Counted from the first letter of the stretch, positions 7,330-15,251 are shown. The stretch: 28,476 nt of DNA from JBGPHT01 sp041484525 (GCA_041484525.1 JBGPHT010000097.1:1-28476), one strand, 5' to 3'. Numbers and translations: made by a program. The notes: generated by a model not told the origin, from the sequence alone.

Positions 7330-7349
7330 TTCGTTTCAGGGGAGTAATC

Positions 7350-8744
7350 ATGCGCACAGACTGGGTATCGAAACGTAAGAACGATAGTGTCCGCACGCAG
7401 ATGCACTATGCCCGCCAGGGCAAGATCACGGAGGAAATGCACTACGTCGCGAAACGCGAAAACATTGCGCCGGAGCTGGTTCGCTCCGAAATAGCGCGCG
7501 GCCGGATGATCGTCCCGGCCAATGTGAACCATCGCAACCTGGAGCCGATGTGCATCGGCGTCGCCTCCAAGTGCAAGATCAACTCCAACATCGGCAACTC
7601 GGCGGTCACTTCGGATACCGAAGGCGAGCTCGAGAAGCTGCGCTACTCCGTCAAGTACGGCGCCGACACCGTGATGGATCTTTCGACCGGCGGCGACATT
7701 CCCGCCATCCGCAAGGCGATCATCGCGCACTCGCCCGTTCCCATCGGCACCGTGCCCATCTATGAAGCGCTCTCGCGCGTGCGCCGCGTGGAGGATCTGT
7801 CCGCGCAGGTGATGCTCGAAACGATCGAAGAACAGGCCGAGCAGGGCGTGGACTACATGACCATTCACGCCGGCGTGCTGGTGCAGCACATTCCCCTGAC
7901 GACCAAGCGCATCACCGGCATCGTGAGCCGCGGCGGCTCCATTCTGGCCGAATGGATGGTCAAGAACCACAAGCAGAACATGCTCTACGAGTGCTTCCCG
8001 GAAATCTGCAAGATTTTCCAGAAGCACGACGTCAGCTTCTCCCTGGGCGACGGCTTACGTCCCGGCAGCATCGCCGACGCCAGCGACGCGGCGCAGTTCG
8101 CCGAGCTCAAGACGCTGGGCGAGCTGACCAAGATAGCCTGGCAGTACGACGTACAGGTGATGATCGAAGGGCCGGGCCACATCCCCATGGACCAGATCGA
8201 GCTGCAGGTCCAGAAGGAAAACGAGATGTGCTACGAGGCTCCGTTCTATACGCTGGGCCCGCTCGTCACCGACATCGCTCCCGGCTACGACCACATCACG
8301 TCGGCGATCGGCGCCGCCATGATCGGCTGGTACGGCGCATCGATGCTTTGCTACGTTACGCCCAAGGAGCACCTTGGCTTGCCGAATCGCGACGACGTGA
8401 AGTTGGGGATTATCGCCTACAAGATCGCCGCCCACGCCGCCGATATTGCGCGTCACCGCCCCGGCGTCCGCGATCGCGATGACGAGCTCTCCCGCGCCCG
8501 CTACAGCTTCGACTGGAACCGCCAGTTCGACCTGTCGCTCGATCCGGAAACGGCGCGCGCCATGCATGATGAAACGCTTCCGGAGGACGGCTTCAAAGAC
8601 GCGCACTTCTGTTCCATGTGCGGCCCCAAATTCTGCTCGATGAATATTTCGGCGAAGGTGGAGAGCTTTACGGCAGAAGAGGCGGAAGCGGTGGTGAACG
8701 GCACGGCGCCCGAGCCCCTTGTCCGGATCTCCGGCAACGACTAA
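7350..8744 (+). CDS. thiC: Phosphomethylpyrimidine synthase ThiC
   Basis: A 464-residue radical SAM enzyme that rearranges aminoimidazole ribotide into hydroxymethylpyrimidine phosphate, the pyrimidine half of thiamine. Typical blocks are visible: PANVNHRNLEPMCIGVASKCKINSN split over about 53-78, GADTVMDLSTGGDIP at about 105-119, EQGVDYMTIHAGV, SRGGSILAEWM, ECFPEICKIF, IEGPGHIPMDQIE and YVTPKEHLGLP. The C-terminal cluster motif is CSMCGPKFC, with Cys421, Cys424 and Cys429 holding the 4Fe-4S cluster. It is the short form without the extra N-terminal domain of proteobacterial ThiC, so it looks complete. GGGGAG is spaced seven bases before the ATG. No other thiamine gene is nearby and no TPP riboswitch was recognised. 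Confidence 0.97.
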   Translation: MRTDWVSKRKNDSVRTQMHYARQGKITEEMHYVAKRENIAPELVRSEIARGRMIVPANVNHRNLEPMCIGVASKCKINSNIGNSAVTSDTEGELEKLRYSVKYGADTVMDLSTGGDIPAIRKAIIAHSPVPIGTVPIYEALSRVRRVEDLSAQVMLETIEEQAEQGVDYMTIHAGVLVQHIPLTTKRITGIVSRGGSILAEWMVKNHKQNMLYECFPEICKIFQKHDVSFSLGDGLRPGSIADASDAAQFAELKTLGELTKIAWQYDVQVMIEGPGHIPMDQIELQVQKENEMCYEAPFYTLGPLVTDIAPGYDHITSAIGAAMIGWYGASMLCYVTPKEHLGLPNRDDVKLGIIAYKIAAHAADIARHRPGVRDRDDELSRARYSFDWNRQFDLSLDPETARAMHDETLPEDGFKDAHFCSMCGPKFCSMNISAKVESFTAEEAEAVVNGTAPEPLVRISGND

Positions 8745-8812
8745 GCGTAGGAATTCGCACATTTGGCGGGAATAACGGAGGGATAATTGCTGCTATCCAC
8801 CCGGAGGAATCT

Positions 8813-9358
8813 ATGAAGCGTGAATTCCAACTGTGCGTGTTGTCCCTGGCAATTGGCGTCGTCGCCATGCCCGCTCTGGCCCAGAAACTGACCTCAGGCG
8901 GTGCGCGCGCGGAAGAGCGCATCACGCGCGAGGTCCGGCACGAACTCGTGATGCTTCCTTACTATGGCGTCTTCGACAACCTTGCCTACAAGGTCGATGG
9001 TCCGACTGTAACGCTGCTCGGCCAGGTCACCAAGCCTACGCTCAAGAGCGATGCCGAAAACGTAGTGAAGAAGATCGAGGGCGTGGAAAAGGTCACCAAC
9101 CAGATTCAGGTTCTGCCCCTGTCGCCCATGGACGATAGGCTCCGGATCGCCGAGTATCGCTCGATCTACGGGACGCCCGGACTCGATCGCTATGCCTTAC
9201 AGGCCGTGCCCCCCATCCACATCATCGTGGATAACGGGCGCGTCACCCTGGAAGGTGTCGTGGCGAATCAAGGCGACAAAGACATCGCCGGCCTTCGCGC
9301 CAATACCGTCACCGGCGTCTTTGGAGTCACCAATAATCTGCGGGTCGAGGGCAAGTAG
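8813..9358 (+). CDS. Secreted protein with two BON domains
   Basis: A 181-residue exported protein. The signal peptide is MKREFQLCVLSLAIGVVAMPALAQ, cut near residue 24. Two BON (OsmY-type) domains follow, at about 36-95 (GPTVTLLGQVTKPTLKSDAE, then GVEKVTNQI) and about 120-180 (NGRVTLEGVVANQGDKDIAG, then GVFGVTNNLRV). BON domains bind membrane surfaces or lipids in the periplasm and often occur in stress-related proteins. CGGAGGAAT gives a strong ribosome site before the ATG at 8813; the open frame extends further upstream but only this start yields a signal peptide. It is 68 bp after thiC and converges with the VWFA-related gene. A role in envelope stress is likely by family but not shown. 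Confidence 0.85.
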   Translation: MKREFQLCVLSLAIGVVAMPALAQKLTSGGARAEERITREVRHELVMLPYYGVFDNLAYKVDGPTVTLLGQVTKPTLKSDAENVVKKIEGVEKVTNQIQVLPLSPMDDRLRIAEYRSIYGTPGLDRYALQAVPPIHIIVDNGRVTLEGVVANQGDKDIAGLRANTVTGVFGVTNNLRVEGK

Positions 9359-9364
9359 CCCGGC

Positions 9365-10456
9365 CTATTTCATCGCCACCCAATAACCCGGGCGGGCCTG
9401 CGTCTTAGCGTCGCGGCGGCTGGGAACATCCACCGCGATCTCGTGGAACCCGCCCTCTTCCTTATTGTTCGGTGTGTAGGTGATGGTGTACTCGCTATGC
9501 AGTTCTTCGCCGATTTTCTGGATGGCGTCTTCGAGCGTTCGCCGCGAATGGAATCCGAACTCGCTACCGCCGGTCCCCTTCGTGAACAGCTCCACAGGGT
9601 TGTCCTTGAAGATCGCTTTCACGTCCTTGAACAGCTCCACCATCATCGGAATGAATTCGGCGCGGCCGCCGTTGGTGCCGTACGTCTGCTGGATGGTCGT
9701 TGGCGTGGACGGCACGCCCCCGGGCAGCGACCGCATGGCCGGCGGGTTGTTGTCGGGACGCGGCACCGGCGGAGCGGCCGTCAGGGTGTTCATGAACCGC
9801 GACATGTCCACACTGTAGAACGCCACGTTCGCCAGTTGCAGATCCATCAGCGCCTCGCGCGCCCGGGTCTCGCTCGATAGGTCGCGCGTTTCGCCGATCA
9901 GCAGAAAAATGCGGCGGCGGTCGCGCGACCGGCTGCGCAGCATGCGCGTGCCCTCCGAAACGGCGTCGATCATTCGGTTGGCCCTGCTGCCGGCGTAGAT
10001 CTTCTTGACTGATTCCGTGATCTTTTCCGGGTCGGACGTGAAGTCCTGCAGTTTCTGAATGCGCGAATCGTACGCGATCACCGCCGCCTCGCCCTGGTCT
10101 CCGATCAGCAGCGGTGAAATCAAGCTGCCGATGCGGTTGACCTGCGGCAGCAGACCATTCGCGTTGGAGTTGGCCTGAATCGCGATCACCAGCGAAATCG
10201 GCTGGTATGACTCGCTCACATGAATATTCTGCTCCTTGCTGTTGTCAAACAGGCGGAACTGTTCGGGCTTCAGCCCGTTCACGAACCCGCCGCTGCGGTC
10301 GAATACGACCACCGGGACCACCACTTCTTCGACCGTGGTAACGATGCGCGGGATGACCCCCTGCGGTTCCTGCGGCTGTTGCTTTTGCGGCGGCGGCTGA
10401 TCCTGGCTGGCCGCGAGCAGGGCGGAGAGAAGTGTCAATAGTAAGATTCGAAGCAT
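9365..10456 (-). CDS. Secreted VWFA-related protein (acidobacterial family) with degenerate MIDAS
   Basis: A 363-residue exported protein of the von Willebrand A-like family abundant in Acidobacteriota. A signal peptide (MLRILLLTLLSALLAASQ) is followed by a Pro/Gln-rich linker (about 19-35). The domain opens with VVFDRSGGFVNGLKPEQFRLFD split over 50-71, then QPISLVIAIQANSN. In functional metal-binding VWA domains the last stretch would read DxSxS; here the three positions are Gln94, Asn96 and Asn98, so metal binding is unlikely. A strong AGGAG precedes the ATG at 10456. It begins one base after the stop of moaB/mogA and is the last gene of that operon. The link to cofactor synthesis is unclear; it may simply share the transcript. 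It converges with the BON gene. Confidence 0.85.
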   Translation of the reverse strand: MLRILLLTLLSALLAASQDQPPPQKQQPQEPQGVIPRIVTTVEEVVVPVVVFDRSGGFVNGLKPEQFRLFDNSKEQNIHVSESYQPISLVIAIQANSNANGLLPQVNRIGSLISPLLIGDQGEAAVIAYDSRIQKLQDFTSDPEKITESVKKIYAGSRANRMIDAVSEGTRMLRSRSRDRRRIFLLIGETRDLSSETRAREALMDLQLANVAFYSVDMSRFMNTLTAAPPVPRPDNNPPAMRSLPGGVPSTPTTIQQTYGTNGGRAEFIPMMVELFKDVKAIFKDNPVELFTKGTGGSEFGFHSRRTLEDAIQKIGEELHSEYTITYTPNNKEEGGFHEIAVDVPSRRDAKTQARPGYWVAMK

Positions 10457-10457
10457 G

Positions 10458-10955
10458 CTACTCCTGGCGGGCGGCGGCGTGTTCTGTCTGCCCACGAAGC
10501 AGATCGAGCACATGGGGCACCAATTCCACGATAGCATTCAGGGATTCCACCGCGCCCCGGGGCGACCCCGGCAGGTTGACGATCAGGACCCGTCCGCGGG
10601 TCCCGGCCAACGACCGGGAGAGCGCCGCGAGCGGCGTGGATTCGCGTCCGCGCGCTCGCATTACCTCACCAAACCCGGGAATCTCGCGGTCGAGAACAGT
10701 ACGAGTGGCTTCGGGCGTGACGTCGCGCGCCGCCACCCCAGTGCCGCCGGTGGTGAAAATCGCCGAGACTTGCCCTCCATCCGCCAGCGTCGCGAGCCGC
10801 CGGCCGATTTGGGCGGTCTCATCCGGAATCACTTCCATCACCGTGACCTTCCAGCCCAGTTGTTCCAAACGTTCACGCACCGCGGGACCCGACCGGTCTG
10901 CCCGCGCGCCGGTGCTCGCCGAATCGCTGATGGTCAGGACCGCCGCCTGAATCAT
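10458..10955 (-). CDS. Molybdopterin adenylyltransferase-like protein, MoaB/MogA family
   Basis: A 165-residue MoCF_biosynth-domain protein that binds molybdopterin and probably adenylates it before metal insertion. Family motifs are AVLTISDSASTGARADRSGP at about 4-23, FTTGGTGVAARDVTPEAT at about 69-86, GFGEVMRARG, and NLPGSPRGAVESL near 131-143. The TGGTG and LPGSP blocks form the pterin site. MoaB and MogA cannot be told apart by length or motif alone. The ATG at 10955 overlaps the moaC stop (ATGA), showing translational coupling. The longer open frame upstream is only a shadow of moaC. It is part of moeA-moaC-moaB/mogA. Confidence 0.93.
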   Translation of the reverse strand: MIQAAVLTISDSASTGARADRSGPAVRERLEQLGWKVTVMEVIPDETAQIGRRLATLADGGQVSAIFTTGGTGVAARDVTPEATRTVLDREIPGFGEVMRARGRESTPLAALSRSLAGTRGRVLIVNLPGSPRGAVESLNAIVELVPHVLDLLRGQTEHAAARQE

Positions 10956-11425
10956 GCCTTTTCCTTTCGCCGAAAGTCTCCGCTTTTGCCGCCGGTTTTT
11001 TCGAGCAGGTACAAATCCTGGATCTCCACCGATTTGTCGAGCGCCTTGATCATGTCGTACACCGTCAGCGCCGCCACCGCCGCTGCCGTGAGCGCTTCCA
11101 TCTCGACACCGGTCTGCGCCGTGGTGGCCGCGCTGGCTACGATGCGGACGCCTTCCGCCTCCACCGTCACGTCCACATCGGCATGCGTGAGCATCAGAGG
11201 ATGACACAGCGGGATCAGTTCGGACGTGCGCTTGGCGGCGCCGATGCCGGCGATGCGCGCGATCTCGAGCGGATTGCCCTTCGGGTTCTCCGGCAGTTTG
11301 TCGAGTGCCGCCCGCGCGATCCGGACAAACGCATGCGCGCGCGCCGTGCGCTTCGTCCCGGCTTTGGCCGACACGTCTACCATGCGCGGGCTGCCGGCCG
11401 GATCGTAATGCGAAAGCTTTTTCAT
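10952..11425 (-). CDS. moaC: Cyclic pyranopterin monophosphate synthase MoaC
   Basis: A 157-residue enzyme that, after MoaA, forms cyclic pyranopterin monophosphate from GTP-derived 3',8-cyclo-dihydro-GTP, the first step of molybdenum cofactor synthesis. Diagnostic blocks are PRMVDVSAKAGTKRTARA near the start, the active-site LIPLCHPLMLTHADVDV at about 75-91, TGVEMEALTAAAVAALTVYDM at about 105-125 (split here: TGVEMEALTA and AVAALTVYDM), and the C-terminal KSGDFRR. Length is normal for the family. Its ATG overlaps the moeA stop and its own stop overlaps the next start, both by ATGA, so the three genes are translated as a chain. moaA is not in the window. Confidence 0.97.
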   Translation of the reverse strand: MKKLSHYDPAGSPRMVDVSAKAGTKRTARAHAFVRIARAALDKLPENPKGNPLEIARIAGIGAAKRTSELIPLCHPLMLTHADVDVTVEAEGVRIVASAATTAQTGVEMEALTAAAVAALTVYDMIKALDKSVEIQDLYLLEKTGGKSGDFRRKEKA

Positions 11426-12615
11426 TTCGGGAGCACCCGGATCATTTCACCGCTCGCGTATGCGGCGCGGTCAGCGTCGGCCACCAGATAGGCGTTGGCG
11501 CGCGTCAGCGACGGTATGTCGCCCGACCCGTGCCAGGGAACGGGCGTCACGTCGGCGCCATCGGCGCTCAGGCGCGCGGGCAGAAAGCGCGTCAGCCCCA
11601 CCCGATGACGAAATTCGCACGTCAGCCGCGCGAACGGCATGTGCAGCGCAATTTCTTCCTGTCCCGCCAGCAGCTCGAGCGCGGCCCGCGCGAAAACCTC
11701 GAACGTCACCATGGTCGAAGCCGGATTGCCCGGCAGGCCGAAGAAGAACTTGCCGCGCGCGCGTCCGAACACCAGCGGCTGCCCCGGCTGGATGAGCACG
11801 CGGTCGAAGAAGAACTCGGCGCCCAGGCCGGCGAGCACCTGCTCCACCACGTCGTACTTGCCGGCCGAGACGCCTCCCGATAGCAGCAGCAGATCGGCGC
11901 CGAGCCCACGCTCGATCATCTCGCCGGTATGGTCCACGTTGTCACGCGCCACCGGCAGGATTTCCGCAATCCCGCCGGCGCGCGCCACTTGCGCCGCCAG
12001 CGACCAGGCGTTCGAATTGCGAATCTGGAATTCTTCGGGCGCTTCCCCGACTTCCACGATCTCATCGCCCGTCGCCACGATCGCGACCTTCGGCTGGCGG
12101 AACACCTTCGCCGCGGCGCGCCCGAACGCCGCCAGCATTGCCACGTCGCTGTAGTCGAGGCGCTTTCCCGGGTGCAGCACCGTCTCGTGCGCTGCCGCTT
12201 CGCACGCCCGCGGATTGATGAACTGGTGCGGCTCGGCCGAACGGTCGCTGCGCACGCGCCCGTTGGCGCGCGACGTGTGCTCCACCATCACCACGGCATC
12301 CGCACCCGACGGCACCGGCGCGCCGGTCATGATCTCGACTGCCTGTCCCGGCCCCACCTCGCCCGTGAACTGCTCGCCCGCCCGCACTTCACCGATGACT
12401 TCCAATTCTCCCGGCAAATCGATGGCGCGGACCGCGTAGCCATCACGCACCGAGCGCGCCATCGGCGGGGTATCCCGATCCGCCGCGACGTTCTCCGCCA
12501 GCACTCGCCCCGCCGCCCGATCCAGTGTCGCGTCTTCCGTGGGAGGAATCTGCCGCACCGCGCGAACCCGATCGAGCACCATCTCGCGGGCTTCGGAAAA
12601 TGTCAACGCCTCCAC
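11422..12615 (-). CDS. moeA: Molybdopterin molybdenumtransferase MoeA
   Basis: A 397-residue enzyme that inserts molybdate into adenylated molybdopterin. It shows the MoeA order: N-terminal FSEAREMVLDRVRAV, the RAAGRVLAENV and PMARSVRDGYAVRA linker region, GQAVEIMTGAPVPSGADAVV around residues 88-107, VAIVATGDEIVEVG near 175-188, the loop LLLSGGVSAGKYDVVEQVL near 235-254, and GLPGNPASTMVTFEVF near 295-310. The last ~75 residues form the C-terminal MoeA domain. The start is a GTG; TACAAT lies exactly six bases upstream, and no Shine-Dalgarno site fits, so the transcript may be leaderless. It leads the operon moeA-moaC-moaB/mogA-VWFA. Confidence 0.96.
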   Translation of the reverse strand: MEALTFSEAREMVLDRVRAVRQIPPTEDATLDRAAGRVLAENVAADRDTPPMARSVRDGYAVRAIDLPGELEVIGEVRAGEQFTGEVGPGQAVEIMTGAPVPSGADAVVMVEHTSRANGRVRSDRSAEPHQFINPRACEAAAHETVLHPGKRLDYSDVAMLAAFGRAAAKVFRQPKVAIVATGDEIVEVGEAPEEFQIRNSNAWSLAAQVARAGGIAEILPVARDNVDHTGEMIERGLGADLLLLSGGVSAGKYDVVEQVLAGLGAEFFFDRVLIQPGQPLVFGRARGKFFFGLPGNPASTMVTFEVFARAALELLAGQEEIALHMPFARLTCEFRHRVGLTRFLPARLSADGADVTPVPWHGSGDIPSLTRANAYLVADADRAAYASGEMIRVLPK

Positions 12616-12621
12616 ATAACC

Positions 12622-12627
12622 ATTGTA
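12622..12627 (-). promoter_or_regulatory. Candidate -10 box TACAAT for the moeA operon
   Basis: On the minus strand TACAAT is followed by six bases (GGTTAT) and the GTG start of moeA. A start site six to seven bases after a -10 box would fall on the start codon, giving a leaderless message. No -35 match is seen. Confidence 0.4.
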
Positions 12628-12725
12628 CGTGTCGCGCCATTGTCCGCGTCTTCACTTTGGCATCGCAGAAAACCTTGTGTGACTTTCCGCAACTGCCGAA
12701 AATGGAAGAGTAAGGAGACAAGTTT

Positions 12726-13286
12726 ATGGCAGGCACCAAAGGCCAGAACCTCACTTCTGAACAACAACAATCTCAACAACAGCAACCCCAGCGCACCTCC
12801 GATCCGCAGCGAAGCTTGGCGCGCCGGCAAGACTATAACCTCGCGCGAGACTTCTTCACCCTGAGCCCGTTCACTATGATGCGGCGCCTCACCGAGGAGA
12901 TGGACCGCGCCTTCACCAGCAACTTCGGCCTGACGCGCGGCCTGGGTGAATCCGGCATGTGGTCGCCGCCCATCGAGGTCCGCGAGCGCGACGGCAACCT
13001 GGAAATCATCGCCGAGCTTCCCGGGATGACGAAGGACGACATCAAGGTCGAGTTCACCGGGGAAGGCATCGTCATTGAAGGTGAGAAACGGCGTGAGCAG
13101 GAATCCGAGGAAGGCGGAGTCCATCGCTCCGAGCGCAGTTACGGCCACTTCTACCGCCTGATTCCGCTGGCCGAAGGCGCAGAGCCCGACAAGGCGAAGG
13201 CGGAATTTAAGGACGGCGTTTTGCAAGTGCGGGTGCCGATCGCCGAGCGTCGCGAGCGAGTCAAGCAGATCCCGATTAATACGTAA
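12726..13286 (+). CDS. Small heat shock protein, Hsp20/alpha-crystallin family
   Basis: A 186-residue ATP-independent chaperone that holds unfolding proteins. The N-terminus is unusual in being Gln-rich (SEQQQSQQQQPQ), then SPFTMMRRLTEEMDRAF at about 47-63, a normal Hsp20 lead-in. The alpha-crystallin domain runs from about 77 to 176: PPIEVRERDGNLEIIAELPG, DDIKVEFTGEGIVIEGEKR, RSERSYGHFYRLIPLP-like block, and AEFKDGVLQVRVPI. An I-x-I/V type anchor (IPI) lies at the C-terminal end for oligomer assembly. GGAGA lies seven bases before the ATG. It is divergent from moeA by 110 bp. No CIRCE element or clear heat-shock promoter was found. Confidence 0.95.
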   Translation: MAGTKGQNLTSEQQQSQQQQPQRTSDPQRSLARRQDYNLARDFFTLSPFTMMRRLTEEMDRAFTSNFGLTRGLGESGMWSPPIEVRERDGNLEIIAELPGMTKDDIKVEFTGEGIVIEGEKRREQESEEGGVHRSERSYGHFYRLIPLAEGAEPDKAKAEFKDGVLQVRVPIAERRERVKQIPINT

Positions 13287-13288
13287 GC

Positions 13289-13386
13289 CGGTGCCGCGAA
13301 AGAATACGGGGACGCCCCTACTGGCGTGACGTTCGCGAGTGTCGCGTAGGTCGCCCGGAGCATCCCCGGATTCTTTCACGGCACCG
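13289..13386. repeat. Hairpin repeat, copy A
   Basis: The outer arms 13289-13305 and 13370-13386 are reverse complements at 16 of 17 positions, and the inner GGGGA/TCCCC also pairs, giving a 98-base hairpin. Two blocks are identical to copy B: 13298-13315 (18 bases) and 13341-13374 (34 bases). It begins two bases after the Hsp20 stop and ends immediately before the TAAAAT box of the M16 gene, so it could end the Hsp20 transcript. It resembles REP-type elements. Confidence 0.8.
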
Positions 13387-13392
13387 TAAAAT
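13387..13392 (+). promoter_or_regulatory. Candidate -10 box TAAAAT for the M16 peptidase gene
   Basis: TAAAAT abuts the right arm of hairpin copy A and is followed by six bases (AGAATA) and the ATG at 13399. There is no Shine-Dalgarno site, which fits a leaderless start. Confidence 0.4.
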
Positions 13393-13398
13393 AGAATA

Positions 13399-14747
13399 AT
13401 GCTCCTGAAATTGTCCGCCCTCCTGTGGGGCGCTGCATTAGTCTGCAGCGCGCAAACCTCGCCGCAGAAGATTCTGCCTTATCCATATGTACAGGAAGAT
13501 CTGGCTAACGGTCTCCGCCTGGTGACCGTGCCCACGGATTTCCCCAACATCGTCGCCGTCTACATCGTAGTCGCGACGGGTCGCGCAATGAGGTCGAACC
13601 CGGCCACACCGGTTTCGCTCATCTCTTCGAACACCTGATGTTCAAAGGCACCGACGCCTACCCGCACGAGAAATACGAAGAGATCCTCAAGCGCATCGGC
13701 GCGGCATCGAACGCCTCCACCTCCGACGATTTCACCGTTTACTACACCACCTTCTCGAAAGAGGACCTGGACGCCGTTCTCAAGATGGAGGCGGATCGCT
13801 TTCAGCGTCTGAAGGACACCGAGCCCGAGTTTAAGACCGAGACCCTCGCGGTGCTCGGCGAGTACAACAAGAACAGTTCCAGCCCCGCCAACAAGCTCGA
13901 CGAGGTCCTCTTCGAGACCGCGTTCGACCGCCACACGTACAAGCACACCACCATGGGCTTCCTGCGCGACATCCAGGACATGCCCAACCAGTACGCTTAC
14001 AGTCTCAAATTTTTCGAGCGCTACTACCGGCCCGAGTACACCACCATCATCGTGGCCGGCGACGTGAAGCCGAAGTCCGTGCGCGAGCTCACCGACAAAT
14101 ATTGGGGCGCCTGGAAACGCGGTGCGTACAAGCCGGACATCCCGGCCGAGCCGCCGCAGAACGGCACGCGCACCAACCACGTCGATTGGCCCAGCCCGAC
14201 TCTGCCCCTGATTGCGATCGCCTTCCGCGCGCCTGCGTACACCGACAGCGCCAAAGACACGGCGGCTTTGCAGGCTCTGGCCTACCTCGCCTTCTCGCCC
14301 AATTCCGAGCTGTACCAGAAGCCGGTGTTGCAGGAACAGAAGGCCGATTTTCTGGGCGGCGGGCCGCCTATCAAGGTCGACCCTTCGCTGTTCGAAATCT
14401 CGGCACGCGTGAAGAAACCCGAAGATGTCGATCTCGTGCGCGACCGCATTCTCGCCACCATCAAGACCTTTCAGGAGAAGCCTGTCGACGCCGCGCGCCT
14501 GGACGCCATCCGCAAGCGGCTGCGCTATTCGGCCGCTGCATCCATGGATTCGAGCGACTCCGTGGCCGCAGTGCTGGCGCGATACGTGGCGCTGAAGCGC
14601 ACCCCCGAGACCATGAATGCGCTCTTCGATCAGTACGCGAGGGTGACTCCGGAAGACGTCCGGCAGGCTGCCGCGAAATACCTGGTCGAGAGCGGCCGCA
14701 CCATCGTCACCCTCACCGGCCCGGCCCCGAAAGGCGGCGCGCAGTGA
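13399..14747 (+). pseudogene. Periplasmic M16 zinc peptidase, interrupted by a one-base frameshift
   Basis: A pitrilysin-type metallopeptidase gene coding about 449 residues if the frame is repaired. It begins with a signal peptide (MLLKLSALLWGAALVCSAQ) and NGLRLVTVP. After ACG GG at 13580 one base is missing; from 13581 the frame moves and the protein continues as SRNEVEPGHTGFAHLFEHLM. The zinc motif HxxEH (repaired residues 75-79) and the third ligand Glu (155, in GEYNK, 76 residues after the second His) are intact. The rest, including RYYRPEYTTIIVAGDV and the C-terminal half, looks normal. As read, translation stops at 13638. Either the gene is newly dead or the base was lost in sequencing. 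A second M16 gene overlaps its end, as is usual for such pairs. Confidence 0.85.
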
Positions 14748-15116
14748 GATTCCTGCTGCCTCTTCTGCTGATCGCGGCCAGCGCACCGGCCGAAATGCGA
14801 ACGGTTCGATTCCGTCTACTATGGCGTTCCGAATTACAACACGCTGGTCAAGACGGCACTCACGAAGATGACCCGCGAGGATGTCAACCGCGCCATCCAA
14901 CGGTATCTGCGCACCGACAAGCTGGCGATCGTCGCCGTTTCGAAGAATGCGGAAGGGCTGAAGCAAAAGCTGGGCAGCGGTGAAGCGTCGCCGATGGAAT
15001 ACAACTCGCCGAAGTCTCCGGAGATTATGCAGGAAGACAAGACTGTCGAAAAGTGGCCGCTGGGGTTGAAGGCTGCGGACATCAGCATCAAGCCGGTGAG
15101 TGAAGTATTTCAGTAG
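14744..15116 (+). pseudogene. Remnant of a second M16-family gene with a large internal deletion
   Basis: A GTG overlapping the stop of the first M16 gene begins a signal peptide, (M)RFLLPLLLIAASAPAE. In place of the expected ~400-residue body, the sequence jumps at about 14795-14804 into a different frame that reads FDSVYYGVPNYNTLVKT and then TREDVNRAIQRYLRTDKLAIVAVSK, ending near 15116. That second part is the normal C-terminal end of an M16 peptidase-like subunit, with the typical NSPK and KWPLG segments. So most of the gene has been removed and the frames do not match. In paired M16 loci the second protein usually lacks the zinc site and partners the first. A misassembly cannot be excluded. 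Confidence 0.8.
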
Positions 15117-15139
15117 CATCACCAACCGCTCCCCGTGGA

Positions 15140-15222
15140 GCCGTGAAAGAATACGGGGACGCGCCTACTTTGCGCATAGGTTGCGGATGTCGCGTAGGTC
15201 GCCCGGAGCATCCCCGGATTCT
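15140..15222. repeat. Hairpin repeat, copy B
   Basis: Same orientation as copy A, about 1.85 kb away. Bases 15145-15162 and 15189-15222 are identical to copy A; the stretch between them differs. The right outer arm is lost here (TTCTCC instead of TTCTTTCACGG), so the hairpin is shorter. It lies 23 bp after the M16 remnant, so the two copies bracket the damaged M16 pair. Confidence 0.8.
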
Positions 15223-15251
15223 CCTCGCGAAAGCACCCCCCTCGGCTTCTC

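Noticed and set aside
7178..7349. TPP riboswitch upstream of thiC
   Set aside because: I looked for the CTGAGA and other conserved thi-box segments and saw none; the space is filled by the mini-protein and a simple stem-loop.
8781..8800. GGATA/TATCC stem after thiC as a terminator
   Set aside because: The stem is only five base pairs, has no T-run, and lies close to the BON gene ribosome site.
12616..12725. CIRCE or heat-shock sigma promoter for Hsp20
   Set aside because: No inverted repeat of CIRCE type and no convincing heat-shock promoter boxes were seen in this gap.
13560..15125. A 521-codon open frame antisense to the M16 genes
   Set aside because: Arg/Val/Gly/His-rich antisense product with no motif. 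It stays open across both breaks only because the GC-rich opposite strand has few stops.
13289..15222. CRISPR array
   Set aside because: Only two copies, 1.85 kb apart, with genes between them and no regular spacers.
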